DNA of 64,000 bases from Aphis gossypii (lineage: Eukaryota; Arthropoda; Insecta; Hemiptera; Aphididae), in assembly GCF_020184175.1 (NCBI RefSeq), contig NC_065531.1, positions 77,780,604-77,844,603 on the forward strand. The letters run 5' to 3'. The notes under the pieces are model-generated. The model saw only the letters and a program-made list of their open reading frames with translations. It made no database searches and was not told where the DNA came from. Both the position numbers and the translations under genes were made by a program. Positions 1 to 14,830 of the stretch are shown here, piece by piece. Numbering within the stretch: the first letter of the stretch is position 1; each line of letters begins with the position of its first letter.

Positions 1-3000
1 ATTATGTAGTTGGTGTACATATTTTTGTCTTTCAAATGTGTACTTATCGTTAGAAAATATATATTAAAAAATAATAATAATGAGGTTGAAATAAATTGAC
101 GAATAGTTGGGATCATTCTAGATGTTTAAAATTATTAAAATAGATACTTAACTTGTTGATTTAACGATATACCTACAATGAACGTTTTATTTATAAAAAT
201 AATCTAGTATACAGAATTGAAAATGTTGATCAGCATTAAATTATTCTCAAATTATTATCAAAAGAAATATTTTCAATTCAAACTTTTGGATCGGATGTGA
301 AAATGTTGAATGTTACTTACGTAGGACTATAAATAAACTTATATATTTTATTCAGTTGGATGTAGTAAATAAAATACTTAAGTATTTATTGTGAATAATT
401 TTATTCATATATATACATATATATAATCTAATATTTGGACGAATAATGGAAATTTAAATAATTTTATACAAATAACTGCGTATATAATTAAATAAAATGC
501 AAAACCGATGGAGCTCGAACAAGCTGGTGCCATAGTTTAATTAAACAGTGGTAACTGTTGCAGTTTTGATTTATTTTTTAAATAAATATAAAAATTCATA
601 TTATTTATTTATTTATTTTTTTTTTTTTATTTTTTTTTTTGCTGAACTCTTGTCATTTAATATGCTCTCTTTTTGTCATCCATATACTCGATCGTTTGAT
701 GTTCTACTAGGCGTATTCATGATGGTACCTGCTTAAATTTCATATTGTTCTTAAGGCAAAGCGTCAGAAATAACGTAAATATAAAAATAAATAACACAAA
801 AGAGTCTTTTTAGGATCAGTTAGATGCCTCGTATACGCATGTTAATAAGGTGGAGAAACACAATCAAGATTTTCATCAGCCTCTAGTGTATAGAATTTTG
901 CTAGCTTAAAAAATAAATAAATAACAAAAGCGAAAAAAATGTATTGTAAAAAATAATAAAGAAGTCCAAATTGTATATATATAATAGTAATAAATAGTTA
1001 GGACAACGCAGACAAATTGAAATGTTGGCGATATGAAGGGAAAAAAACAATAAACTAAACGGCATATGCTCTTGCAGGTGTCATAAAACTCGTATGTAGT
1101 GACACGAAAACAGGTGTGTCCCAATTTTAATCATAGAAGTGCACTATAGGTAGCTGTCATATTATTTTTTTCTTATCAACATCAAAAATTCTCTGATAAA
1201 TGTGCAAATACTGATGACGCTGTTCATGAGAGGTTTAAATTATGGTATATTAGGAATTTTGTTTTAAATTTTTACTCACATGCTTACAAATTAATGTTAT
1301 GATGCCATATAATGTATAATATGTATTGCTATTTTTATTCAACGACCGTTAAGTGGAGATAATCATAATTTTTAATGTGTTTTTAAATATCAAATAAACG
1401 ATTGTTATTAATAACCAAATACTAAAAATGAAAATATCATCTCCCGTTGGCAGCTGTAAATTCAAAATTCAATTAAAAAAGTATTGTTCACAACAAAATA
1501 AGTTACAAAATATTACAAATTATATTTAATTTGAATATAATAATTAATTATTAACTGAGAAATATTTTACAATACATATACCTACTTATTATGACTATAT
1601 TTATATTTATGACATAACTAAGTATATATTATAATATTACGTTCCAGTTATATTGTTATGCGAGTATTTTTAATTATGTTAATTAATCTTTTGATTCAGT
1701 ATTTCTTTATTTTTTTTTTACATATTTGTAGCATCAACGCCGTTATTAACCAATTAAACAATTTTATTTGCATTATTTAAGATTGTATTAAATTAGTTTA
1801 AAGAATTTTGATTCTTTTGCTCCAGTTTTCTATTAAGATTAATGTATTTAGTCGCCTAAAAAATAATTAGTTTTAATAAAAAAAGCAAATTGTCTCACGT
1901 CTATTTATAATTCACAAGTATAATGATTTATTTACTGGAGATTTTTTTATTTGTCTAAACTAAAAATGAATACTATGTGCTTTAATACATTGAGTTAATT
2001 TAATATACTTAAATATATTTGTTTTGAATATTGTGAACATAAAATATGGATATTTTGTATACCTTTTTAGTAAACACTGAATTATTTGTTTTGTGAATTT
2101 AAAATTGCCATTAGGCAATGACCAAAATAATATAGTTAATTTGATACTGACTTTTATTAGATATTTTACTGTTTATAAACAATGTCGGTTTCGGTTTAAC
2201 AATCAAACTTGCATATTATTAACCAGCAATTGAAGTTCTTTTTTTTCTTTAATCAAATGTCATAGACATATCACTGCCCACATAAAACTACAGTTGTTTA
2301 AAATTAAATTCCACAAATGCAATTTTCTGTTGAGGACAAGTTCTTAATTTGTTCCAAAACTAGAAAATAGTGTTGTAGATAGTTTGAAGAAAAATCAGGT
2401 ATATCCCTAAGGCTATTACGTCAAAATTACAATTGTCTTCTTTGAGTTTTGTACGTTAACTTCTTTGATTTACAATATAATGAAACATAAACTTTTGTAT
2501 ACCATTAAACAAAAAAAATAAAGAAAAGAAAAATGAAAAAAATATTTTAAAATTCCAATAAATTATGTTTTAAAATTACAGGACGAAATATGACAATTAC
2601 GATAAAAATAATATAATTACAAAGACAAAAATTTTGTTATATTATATACTTATAAGTTATAATTAAATTATTTTTGACCATTAATAACGTGTAGACAGTT
2701 TATATCATTTATTTGTTAATAACTTTAACAACCATGCTTTACTTAATTTAAAACTTTGAAAGATGTTATGCTGAAATTGAATTATATAGTATATGAATAG
2801 AGTTAAAAAATATTCTAATAATTTAACGTTTTTACTGGAACATGTTTTGTAAATTATGCCATTAGTTAATAATTGTTTAGTATGCATTAAAATATGTAAA
2901 CTACTAAAGAATTTTCATTAAAATGTAATACATGGTTTTAGACATACACATTTAGAAATTATAACTGTAAACTTAGCACGGTTATCGCTCTGGTGATACT

Positions 3001-4840
3001 ATCAATTTTTCTAATTCTTATATTTTATTTCATAAAATATAACCTAATAACTTAATATAAATAAAATTATAATATAAATTGAAAGAAGTGAATTATTAAC
3101 ATATTAATAATATAATTATTTTATAGCCAATTTTTAACTATAATTGTTAGGGTATCTAATTGTTTTTGTTAGAAACCCATACGCTGTAGAACACTTGACC
3201 TATTTAAGTAGGTCCATAAAAACAATATGGTTAACAGCAAGCTTACACCTTAGAGTTACATCAGCATAATTCGTTTTTTATGGTTAATATGTTTAAGTAA
3301 GGACAAAGTTCTACTACTTTGTTCAATATGGTTTAAGGATATGCTTGTGTCCTTCGCATTGTTTTCTTTAGTTTCGATAATATCGTATTACGAACACCGA
3401 AATACCAGATAATTCTCATTCAATTTCTCATACCACTACTTCACAACACATTTTAAAAGGAACCATTTCTCTAAGCATTTTTCTATATATATAACACTTT
3501 CAGGAAATTTTGGTTTGGTTTTGAACCCTAATATAAAGCACCCCATTAATGTGTATAAGGGATTTAGTCCAGTACACCATATTATTATGTACCGGATATA
3601 TATAAATAAATAAATACACACATATATATATCTACAATTATTATACATAATACAGATCATATTGCCTTAGTTTTCACATGGGACACCAATTATTGCTACA
3701 TCTTAATTGCACATTAGTGATATTTAACAAAACCTGTGTTTTACACATTGCAAAGTGCAACACTTTTAAAGTATTGAGATGTCATTTAAAATATATTGCA
3801 AAACAGGAATCAGAACAACCTTCATTAGGAAAAAATTATTTTTATTTCTAATTATTTTTGCAGCGCTAAATGACATTAAAAAAAAAAAAAGAATAGAATA
3901 ATACATGTATTTTTTTTTTTTTTTTTTGAAATTTAAATTTGAAGTGTGTAATAACATTATTTTACGTAATGGTGATTGGTTGTACTTTACTAGATCCAAA
4001 GATTACGCACCAATTTAATGGACAGGGACTTATATATATATTTGTATTATGGGTTATGTAATACTTTTTAGACGTTATTCGGTTAAAATTTATAACTGTT
4101 GGGTTTCCTTTGATACTTAAATCCGAAACGGTTTCAGTATGTTAACGGACGGCTTATCCATCTGACCTGCCCAGTGGGAAGTGCCCACGCTACTGCCCAG
4201 CAATCACAATACCTATATTACATCTACTCAGACAATTTAAATAATACGCTAAAACAAATATAGGATGTATTTTATTCGATATTCTATCCTGAAAGTATTT
4301 ATAGGTGTATTCCATTATATCGCATTTGATTAAAAAATAATATTGTGCGCTGGAGAAATTTTAAAGGAAACGGTGATATGAAACCCGCACCATTTTTGTT
4401 ATGGTTATATAAAATTATTATATATTAAAATTTTAAATTCGATTATATACTAAAATGATATTGCAAGTGTGTATACAACTATTTTAAACGAAACAAATAA
4501 ATAATACGTACTAACGCCGTTAAAATGAATCGGTCACTCAAGATAAGACTTTATATAACTTCACAATAATATGTCGTTTTAATTATATCAATGAATATGA
4601 TGATAAAACGTAGTGTTGTTAAAACTATAGTTTATCAATTTATTGTTTTTTTTTTTTTTTTTAAGTGCTGTTTATTGCTTTTAAATTTTATTCGGCATTT
4701 GTTTTAATAATTTTTTTCGATAATATGAAAATTATTTAATCTTAAAATATAATATGAAAAAAAGCTGTTAACGTTGTTAAGTGTATCTAACTTTGAACAA
4801 TACTTCTTTCAACGAGATTGAAAAAAATTGTTTATACTTA
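1..4840. other. AT-rich intronic DNA, nothing recognised
   Basis: The stretch is dominated by A/T runs and short low-complexity frames. The only small structure noted is GACCTATTTAAGTAGGTC (3197-3214), a near-perfect palindrome formed by everted AGGTC half-sites. Confidence 0.6.
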
Positions 4841-5300
4841 AGAGATTCGCAAAAAGGGTCATCGTCGTTCTTTCGTCCACTCCTCCACTACTCTCCCGCC
4901 TAACGTCATCTAAATCCAATAGTATTATGAGTAATTAACGAAGTTTTAGGGTTTCCTGGCGAGCTTTTTCGTCAATTTCGAGCTAAGTGAAGTGGGTAGG
5001 GGTCGGTAAGGCATTCCGTGTCGTTATTATTTTCCAGCATAAAACAATAAGAAACGTTCCCATTGTGTTGGTAATAGCTGCAGAACAATAAACCCGCCAA
5101 ATGGTCTAAGTTCGATACTTCACATTAAAACCTAGGGTGTATGGTGGGTTGGTTTGAGTTCAGATCGTTGGTGGGGATGTGAAGGTATGTTAAGGATCGG
5201 AGGGTTGGAAGTTCACAGCACACGCGTAGAGAAGGGGGATAAAAAGGACGAGTGGCGTTGGAAATCCGGATAACTTTACTCCAAGACCTGGCTATGTCAA
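4841..5300. other. GC-richer intronic island
   Basis: The block contains several CpG sites, a pyrimidine-rich run (TCCACTCCTCCACTACTCTCCC) and G-rich runs (GTGGGTAGGGGTCGG, GGTGGGGATGTG). No frame over 60 codons is present on either strand, which argues against coding sequence. It is a candidate cis-regulatory segment. Confidence 0.3.
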
Positions 5301-7979
5301 CATGCCAATAAATTTCATTCCTCTATAATTTTGGTATACACATTTATATTCACTTACATAAACAAATTCGTGAATAGAATATCTGACTGTATTTGTTCTC
5401 TATAACACGGGGATGCCATTAGAATGCGTCAGTTACCATATGTGTTAGCACCAGAAACCAGAATGTTTTAAGTAAACATAATTTTTGAACTCTTCTGCTG
5501 AATTATGTTTTTTAAATATAATTCATACACCTCTCAAATGATATATATATTATAATCTATATATATATGTAGTTGTAGAATTTAGAATTTTCATAATATA
5601 ATACCATAAAAACTCCTGTCGAAATTATGTAAGTATGTCTTTTTTTTTTTTTTTTAAATTTTCGTTTATAAATTTATAACACTTTAAAGAAAAAATGTAT
5701 ACAAAAACTATTTTTATAAAACTCAACTTATAGATGAAATTAAATTATAGTTTAATTTTTTAAATGATATAAATAATTTTAAAGAGTTCAAAAACTTTAA
5801 GAACAGTATGTTGTCAAATAATATAGTTATGAAGTAACTTAAACAACATTATCATATTATAGTAACAAAATATTTTATTTAACACGTATTTAAATCATAT
5901 AATATGGCAACATTAACTGAAATAGAACATCACAATATTTTATAAGTGTATATTTATGTTACATTAAAAACGAATTACTTAAAAATTTAGAAACACACAT
6001 ATATATATCTTTAGGTATAAATGCAATTAACTTATACCATCTTTAACTGTATACTTTCTTTTAGTATATCCAAAACTTGTAATAGGTTATAATGAATAAA
6101 GCCAATAGTTTTAATGACTTGTTTACATTTTTAAAAATCAATAATATACTATCAAATTTCAAATTCACCAAAATGTATAGATGAATTAAAATTAAAATTA
6201 TAATTTATTGAATTATTGTACAGTGAAAAAATCAATAATGAAACTACAACATCAAATTCATTCGATAAGGCATGTATTTAAGTACAATGAACAATAATCA
6301 CAAAATTCCATTAACATTCATAATATAATATTATACAGATGACAAGTGGTGAAAACTATTTCTATCTATCAAATATAGATTTTGGTTTAGATAAAATGAA
6401 AAATGTAATATAACATAATATTAGAAATTGTTCATTATCATTACAACTTAATTTATTAATCAATACTTTTTAGGTAGATTATTTTATTTTTGATTAAACA
6501 AATTATGTATAGAGTAAATACAATTTTTATTCTACTCAACGATTTATTTCATAATTTTTGCTGAAGATTCATACGAGAGTCTTAAATTAGTCGTCTATAC
6601 TATTGCCTTTAATGTAAATTTCAGATTGTAACTACAAAAAAAAAAAAAAATGATTTTACACTTATAAATGTACCCCAGTGTTTAAATAGATATTGATGGA
6701 TTGAAAGTTGGTTTGGTACAGTGTGAGAAAATTACTATTCCAACTTAAGAAATTGAAAAATGTCCGACGCAATTTATCATATTCTTTTCTTATATTCAAT
6801 GTGGAGTGTAATTTTTTAAATTAACGACAACTACGTATAAAATAAAATAAATAATCAATAATAATAAAGATAATTTATCCCCGGTAAATTATATTAGTTG
6901 ATTAATTGACTATTAAAAAAAAAAAGAAAAAAAAATATTACGGTTATTCTAATATGATTCATTTGTGACGCGTTGTAACTCTGTACTATTAGTCAAAGGC
7001 GTGCTTTAAGAATGTCCCAACATTGTTAAATCCCGTTATGCATAGTTTAATCTCTAGAGGGTGCCTGGTGTGGACTGTGGACACGGTCGAGAAACCAACT
7101 TCATTGAATTCCTTAATACGAACAATCTGATAACTTAAACTACATTTTCTTTTAATATATTTTTTATAACGTCTACCATTTAATGCAAATACTGACTTGA
7201 TAATAAAAAAATAGCTAACACATTAATTTGATTAAAATGAAAACTGTATTAGGTACTTGAAACAATTTAAAAAAAAAAAAAAAATGGAATAAATTAAAGT
7301 TAATAAAAAACTGATTGAAGATTGTTCAGATAAATGTTTGTAACATGTTAAATTAAAAATAACAAGAAATATCTAAACGAGTTATCTATTAATTAAATCT
7401 AAGATGTATTGTTATAGTAAAATTATTTGAGTTTTGTATAAGTGAACTAATAACATGAAATACTTTCACAAAAATAATTGAAGCTTTCATATCCCAGACA
7501 ATAAAACGTATCAATGACAATATTGTACATTATAATCACGTAATACATTATGAAATCCCCTATCATGTTCATTGCAAATGAAGGCACGTAAATTGTTAAT
7601 TAAAAACTCGTCGACTTATCTCATAATTTGACATTAGTGTAAGTTGTCCTTGGATTTTCAATTCAATCATTATTATTGTTGATATTACTTCAGATAGTTT
7701 TAATTTATATACTTGTCAACTATTTATAAGTAATGTAATCATTAATCTCAAACTTCATAAAAATTATTGTCAACATATTATTTCAATTCATAAATTTAAA
7801 TTTTAGTTTAGTCTACTTCCAGTATTTGAAAACTTTAATATTTTGCCCAGAGTAGCTGGTCGTTTTTTTCAGCATTATAAGTTAAACTAATAACGGAACC
7901 ATAATAATTGAATTCCAAATGCATGTGTATAATCTGTTTCTTAGTAAATCCGTTTGACCTCTTGAAATCTGCATAACAC

Positions 7980-8170
7980 CGAGTATTGAGCTCTAGAATT
8001 CCTTCGTACGCCTTGGGAATATTTTGATCATTTCTACCACGGGCACATTACTTATTCGTTACTCGTACTCGTTCCCTGGGTGCAAATAGCTTGCATTTAT
8101 CTGCACGTTCTCTCCCCACAGACACTTAAGGTAATTCCCAATAGTGGTGAGAAACGGCGGAATTTTCAAA
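7980..8170. other. Small GC-richer intronic patch
   Basis: This short block is less AT-rich than its surroundings, with TACTCGTACTCG and CTCTCCCCACAG runs. The CCCACAG resembles a plus-strand splice acceptor but no coding frame follows it. No function can be assigned. Confidence 0.2.
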
Positions 8171-10499
8171 CATTATGTAAATATTCTTTTTACATACATC
8201 TAATTTCCGTTTTAGATTTTATTAAATGACCATTTTAGTATTATGCGTTTGTCCTACCAGAAAAAAAACCGGCTAATATTTATTATCAAAGTAATATAAA
8301 AAGCTTACGAAAATAAAAATAAAATGTACAACCGCTGTATGATTTATTGCAACGGAACGGCATAGTATTTGGTATTATTTATAATTTGTGTTCAAATTTA
8401 TTTCAATCGTTTTTAGTCCCGGTTGGATTAGATTGAAAATTTATATGCATAACAAACTATAATTAATATATCACTAAATAGGATAAACTAACAATAGTAA
8501 AAACTGGAAATTTTAAATGAACAAATAAATAATACGATATAATACTGTTGTCCAAAATAATTATGCATATTATATCACATTTACTGTTAAGTTCGATTTA
8601 GGACTTTAAAATTAAGCGAATGACGTGTTTGATTAATTTATATTTATTTTATATTGTATGCCAAATATATTAAAATAATGCTTTATCAAATCCAATTATA
8701 AAAAGAAATACAATTAAATACCAATAATACGTAGGTCCTACGTCGTAATAAAATTATGTTTTTAATCAATCATTTAACTCCTTTAATGTAACTTAAACGG
8801 AATTTATAATTCGTATCAGACTTTTCAATTACAAGGGGAATTCTAAATAAATATCTATCTCGTTGATATAATCATAATAATAATAATATATTCAAAATAA
8901 AAATAAGAAATGTGAAAAGCTTTTAGTTAAAACAACGCACTATAGTATAAAAAAATATATTATTTGATTAAATCAAAATAACTACTGATATCGATATGTC
9001 TTATATTGAATAAATAAATAAAGTGAGTGTTACCGATATTGTGTTATTCTTTTTACTTAATTCGAGTTTCAAAGCATAATACGTTTTCAATGTTTTTTAC
9101 GATTTATAATCACAGTATATTATTTTTTTTGTGATAAAATAATTACAATGGATAATTTAATAATTATTACACTTTTAAGTTAAATCGTTCTGAAAAACGA
9201 CTAAACGTGAGTTTTGGCTTTTTTTAATCGGTATTTATGTCGTCTGTGCTTTTTAAAAGTTACACCGGATTTCTGGTAATCCCTCTTAGATCCCTTTCTC
9301 TGAATTTAACGTCTAGTAGAATTCAGTAATAGTGCAATATACTCGTCCGTGACAAATGAAAACGAATATCGTAACCTTTACCACTTTAAGCGTTGGCTGT
9401 AAAATGTATGTTGCTTTTTATGGAATGTTTGAGCTTTATATTAGGAAATAGTCATCTAGCTTATAGTTCATCTGGAATATCCTATTTGATTGATATGTAA
9501 TTTGCCGTTTCAAAGAAATAAAAAAAAAAACTGGTACCTACGTATAATTTAACGATACCTATGAAGTTAAATAAAATATAAACAAATAATCCTATCTGAT
9601 CATGATATATTTTAATTAAATTATAAAAAAACTACAATTTATTTCGTTATTTGAGCTTTAGTATTTTATAAGATATTTAAATTTAAGTATCATATATATA
9701 ATACCTAACGAAAAAGGTAGATGCAAATTCTTGGATTACAATCCACGACAGAAAATATTATTAAAAAAGATAAAATATAGTATCTCACGCTCGCTCCACT
9801 CCGTGTTATTTTTCATCAATACAAGTATAATATATTATATATATTCATATAATATATTTTTTACAACACACCCGACTTTGTTGTGTTTGTCAAACAACGC
9901 ATTTTTGTTCAGTAGTTCGTGTTTAGTTTTTTTTATTTCTAATAGTGGAGTGAATAACCTATTATCAAATTTCAAGGTAACAAAATGTTGTATAATCTCA
10001 AAAACTTATAGATATTTTAATTCCAAAAAAAGTTATATCGCACAATATAAGTATGTAGAATATTACGATTTAATAATGCTCATAGCTCTCTGTAAGGTTT
10101 TTTAAAACTTTTATGTCATGTTAGGGAGCCAAAATTCATTTATAATTTATAGAATTTTATTTTTTTTCATATTTTTATTTTTTTTTTACTTAACTCCAAA
10201 AATAAATAAATTATACGTTTATTTATCTCATAAAAAACATTTAAGAGAGCCAATTTATTGAAGCGATTTATGTAAATATTTCGTAAAGTGTATAACTATT
10301 ATTTATTAAGTAGGTTAGTAGTCGAGATAATTTTTAATTTTTATGCTGATGAGAGACGGATATATGAATATAATATAATGATACTATTATCTGCGGTTCA
10401 TATTTAGGTACGAAGATAAGCACAGTGAGACAATATAATATATAATATTACCTAAACTACGTGTTAAATAACAAAACAATAATACATTTTGTGTAACTA

Positions 10500-11035
10500 T
10501 CGTACGATTGTTAAATATAAACAAAAATAAATATTTACAGGGAAAATACAATGATCATATTGTGTGAGAAAATCTAGCGGCGAAACAAAATTCAGTGGCA
10601 ATATGTCTATTAGAATCACTGACTTTAAGTCTCGCAGGATATGAAAAAAAGTAAAAAGAAGAAATGGTTGAGATATTGCGTTGACCGGTGTATTTCTGCT
10701 CACGTTTTTGTCCGACACGAGTACGTTTTTCGTTTGAGAATAATGTTCTGGCCGACAAAACATTTCGACTGCTGTACGTGATTATTGGTTTGATATTTTT
10801 GAAATCGCTATTCGCCGGAAGTTGAACGGCGGAAGCGGATATCCCTTTTTTATTAGGTATATTCCCAGCTTGATCGTCCTCTTCACTTTGCTGAGAGTCA
10901 TATCACTGCAGATAGTGGTTTACGAAGGTCCCTATTGTTTTCTAAGACGATCGTATAATATCACGTACTATTCTTACGAAAAATTTTTTATGTGCATTTT
11001 TTCCCGACTGGATAAAAGCCAATAAACGACTATCG
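10500..11035. other. GC-richer intronic patch without convincing coding capacity
   Basis: This region has more CpG sites than the background and short open frames on both strands (67-88 codons) that overlap one another and have no recognisable motifs. CTATTCGCCGGAAGTTGAACGGCGGAAG near 10808 holds two CGGAAG-type cores, which resemble Ets-family binding sites. It is a candidate enhancer. Confidence 0.25.
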
Positions 11036-13699
11036 TGGTCAAAATTTTAACTTTGGGATTTTATGAAACATTTTTTTTTTTTTTTTATGTAACGACTATA
11101 TTATAGAGTCGCCACAATCGTCATTATTAAACTCACCCATATATTTGGATAATAATCTTCTACATAATATATTTTTACGTTTTAGAAATTGTCTAACAGT
11201 CGTGGACAATTTATTGCTACTAGGACACATACGGCTTACAAAACAAAACTTTGACGAAATTCTTTTCTAGTGAAAAATTTATGATATCCAACATGAAATA
11301 TTATGGTGTGGGTATTTGATATTTGTTTGAATCGATTTGAACAGCACTGTTGATAATTTGAAGCACATATACTAACAGTGAAACAGTGCTAGTTTGCGGT
11401 CACTGAAAACGGTTGTTATGAGTTTATGACTATCATGTGCATTTCTAGTCTATTTAAATTTATTTAAATCTTTCCAATGTGCTCAAGAAGATCACAGTTT
11501 AGCTTTTAATTTAATATATATATATATATTTATATATTTTTTTTTTTTTATACTGGCAGATTCGTGTCATCGTCGTATTGGAATTCAATAGTTCTGTGTA
11601 TCTTCTCATATAAAAAATATAATCAAATGTCGATATTTATTGCCCGTCAAACTATTCACCTGACATAAATAAGCACTTCCCATTTTATTCATCTAATAAA
11701 CTGTATTATAACTTCAAGTGTTATTGAATATCCGCTGAAATAAAATTTCCTGTCAACTTTCACATTATATATAGTTACTCTTGATACGGAAATAAATTAA
11801 ACTGTGTATTATTCTTATACTATCTTATGTCGATGAAATGTATCATTTATTGCATGAATAATATATTTTTTATCAAATATTACAAAAATATTAAAAACCA
11901 AATTGAAATTATCATTTGGTGCATTTGATGACTACTTCTTAAGTTTTTATGATGTATGATTATTGATTATCAATTGTTTATTGATTTGAATTTTTGATAT
12001 TCTAGTTTGATAATACTTAAATTTATGATACCTTAGACTTTAAAAAAATTTCAAAACATATCACTAATCGTTTTTAATATTTATTTTTTTTTACATCAAG
12101 GAGATTAGAGCCATTACGGTACAATCAAATATATTCTACCTACACTGTACAATCAAATTTAATTTAACAATATTTATTTTTTTTAGTTTTCGAGTGAGTT
12201 AATTTCTCAGGATCCAACGACACTTCTTGTGAATTGAGCCTATTATGTAAATTGTTCACGATTCTTGTTAAATTGCAAATCATTAAAGTGAGACATTTTT
12301 GCTGGTAATCAAGATTAAAAATTTTAATATTTGTTTTAAAAAAAAGTATTATATTATACGACCAAAATTATAAATTTATAAGTTAATACCAGGAATTTAA
12401 GAATATTATGATCATATCATCTCTGAATAATTAATAATGATTATCGATTATTTACTATTTAATACACAGTTTTACGTAAATATGATATCAAAACTATTTT
12501 TATTTTTCAATAATATGAGAACTTAATGAGTATAAATGTTTTGAAATAACATAATAATAGATTAGGGATGGAATCTAAATTTATTATTTTTATAGAATAC
12601 TAAACAACTAAATGCAAATATTTACCATACTAATTTACATTTTTTAATACACTTTTATTGTATGAAATACCTTTTATTTATTTTTAAAAATGTTTGTTTC
12701 TATTAATGAAAAAAAAAAAAAAAATACAATGTAAAAAAATACTTATATTATTGGATTAGCGCGTAAAAATGGCTGTATTAAACTCATTTAAGTTGATATA
12801 GATAAAAAATCTAATAAATAAATAAATGATAAATAAGTAATAATACACGATGGGAATTTGTGTACCATAAATATATTTGAATGATAATCCAAACCAAATT
12901 TCTATAGACACGTGTTTCTCATCATATTGTATTGTACTCGTATATAATATGATAAATAAGAAAATGTATTCCTATTTGTGTACGAATTCGTTACTCACAC
13001 AATGCAATACAATTATTGTTTATACATAATGAATAATAATTACAAACTGTCCGTTTTCTATAAAGTCTCAACGCAATGATAGTTTTAAAGCAAAAGTAAC
13101 TATAAATATTTACGCAGTGCAATTAAATAAAGTATAGTATTCACTTGCATATTACAAATAGGTACATTTAAATCCATCATGAATAAATAACTAAAACTAA
13201 AACAAGTAGGTACACTATAACACTGAGCGTTAATTCATGTATAAACAAATTAATAAATGTATTGATTTTTTTTTTTTTTTTTATAAATTCGTATTTCATG
13301 TGAATTAATTTATAACTTGAATTAATATTAAAAATGTCGCAGGCAATATTTTAAAATGTTAATTAAATCTAACTCAAGAAAAAAAAAAAAACCCAGTTAG
13401 TAAAATACAATATCGTAAAGAAGGTTATTATTATTTTTTTTTTTAATAGGTAATTATATGTATTGGCATAGACTGTACATTATGCCACTTTGTTACAATT
13501 TTTTAAACTTGAAATCATTTTTAAAACTTTATTTATGGAAAAAAATTTATGGATCAAAATCAGAAATTTAAAATTAATTTTATTGAATCGACGAATTGAA
13601 ATTAAATTAATCATATACGTAGCAAAATTTATTCAACAAAAATTAGTTTCATTCTAAAATATAACATTGTTTTTAATTTAAAATAATAATCAAACACTA

Positions 13700-14830
13700 C
13701 TGTCTCGGCATTCTTGACGAGAGAAACCAGAAGAGTACCAAACCCTAGGCTTTTGTTTCTACCCCGGATGTTAATTTTTTTCTTTAGCTAGGTATTTTGC
13801 TCCCGTTTTTCTTATCTATTGACAATTAAATTGAATGCGGAATTGAAAATGTTTTTCTTTCTCAGATGTCAGAGGTCCGACATCTCTGGCAGTGCGGTAC
13901 TTTACGAAGAGGACCGTTAACCATTTTCAATTTACTCGGGAAAAAAGTGGTGAATGCTTTTTCTATCCATTATTTGTTCGCCGTTAATTTAACGTTTTCC
14001 CGTCTATTACGACGACACGCGTGAATTTCTGACAGCAATCGTTGTGCTTTTGGTCTAACTCGAGCAATCCAGAGCTCCGGAAAAGGGGGTCGCGTTCCCC
14101 GTGGAAATGTTGTTGGATGAAAAGAAATTCGTTACAAAAGACAACGCATTGGAAAAAGACGTTATTATTTTAGCGTTCTCCATGCAATAATCAGTCGACA
14201 TGACAAGGCTGAGCGAAAGTGGGCGCTTGAAGGGCACGTACGAAGTCGCGTATTATTATTTTTGTCGTGATAACAATAATTGTCGTTTTATACATACATA
14301 CACATATATATATATTTATTTATATGTGAGAGCGGGGAGAGAACTTTTTTACCGGTCGTTTAACGTTTGGTTTTTGAGTATTTTTTTTTTCGAGATTACA
14401 TGTCCAAAGCACTCGAGATGGTCGGTCGGGAAAAGATTCATTATTCGGCCGTTTAGAGTCTCGAGCACCATTCATTACACCCGTGCTGACAGTGTATGTT
14501 ATTTCCTTAGGTGAACGGCAAAATGGACAGGCGGAGTGTGGAGCAAAAAAGAAATTAAGCGATCCGGAGATGGAATGACGGAGTTTTCTCATTCCTCGGT
14601 CGGTCCTTCATCATTTTTCCGCGGACGACGTAATTGCTATACCGGCACAAGCAATAACAACAGGGCCATATCTCTGTCACTCTATCTCTCTTTCGTTTTT
14701 ACCCTCACTCTCTGTTATATCAAACCACCCACCTCTCAACTATCCGTCCATCCTTCTGTTCTACCCCGCCTATAGGCAAAACTCGAGTTGACCGACATTG
14801 CTGGTAGCTGGTAAGGGCTATCGGAACTTG
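13700..14830. other. CpG-containing intronic island, about 1.1 kb
   Basis: This long block is clearly less AT-rich than the flanks. Several frames of 60-104 codons overlap on both strands, which is what low stop density in GC-richer DNA gives by chance. None carries a motif I know, and none continues the neuroligin frame. It includes a CTCT-rich stretch (about 14670-14720) and a GAGCGAAAGTGGGCG stretch. It may be a regulatory module or an unrecognised transcript start. Confidence 0.3.

Larger units (their letters stand above)
5301..13699. other. AT-rich intronic DNA with a few patches
   Basis: Apart from the small patches near 8.0 and 10.5-11.0 kb I see only A/T homopolymers, TA repeats and low-complexity frames. 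A 124-codon frame at 9731-10105 begins at TTG and is rich in Ile, Tyr, Phe and Ser. It looks like chance. Confidence 0.55.

Noticed and set aside
9731..10105. 124-codon plus-strand frame
   Set aside because: It begins at TTG, is rich in Ile, Tyr, Phe, Ser and Lys, has no motif, and lies in TA-rich DNA. It is best explained as chance.
14055..14775. Four overlapping frames of 60-104 codons on both strands
   Set aside because: They overlap each other, lack splice-consistent edges and motifs, and fit low stop density in a GC-richer island.
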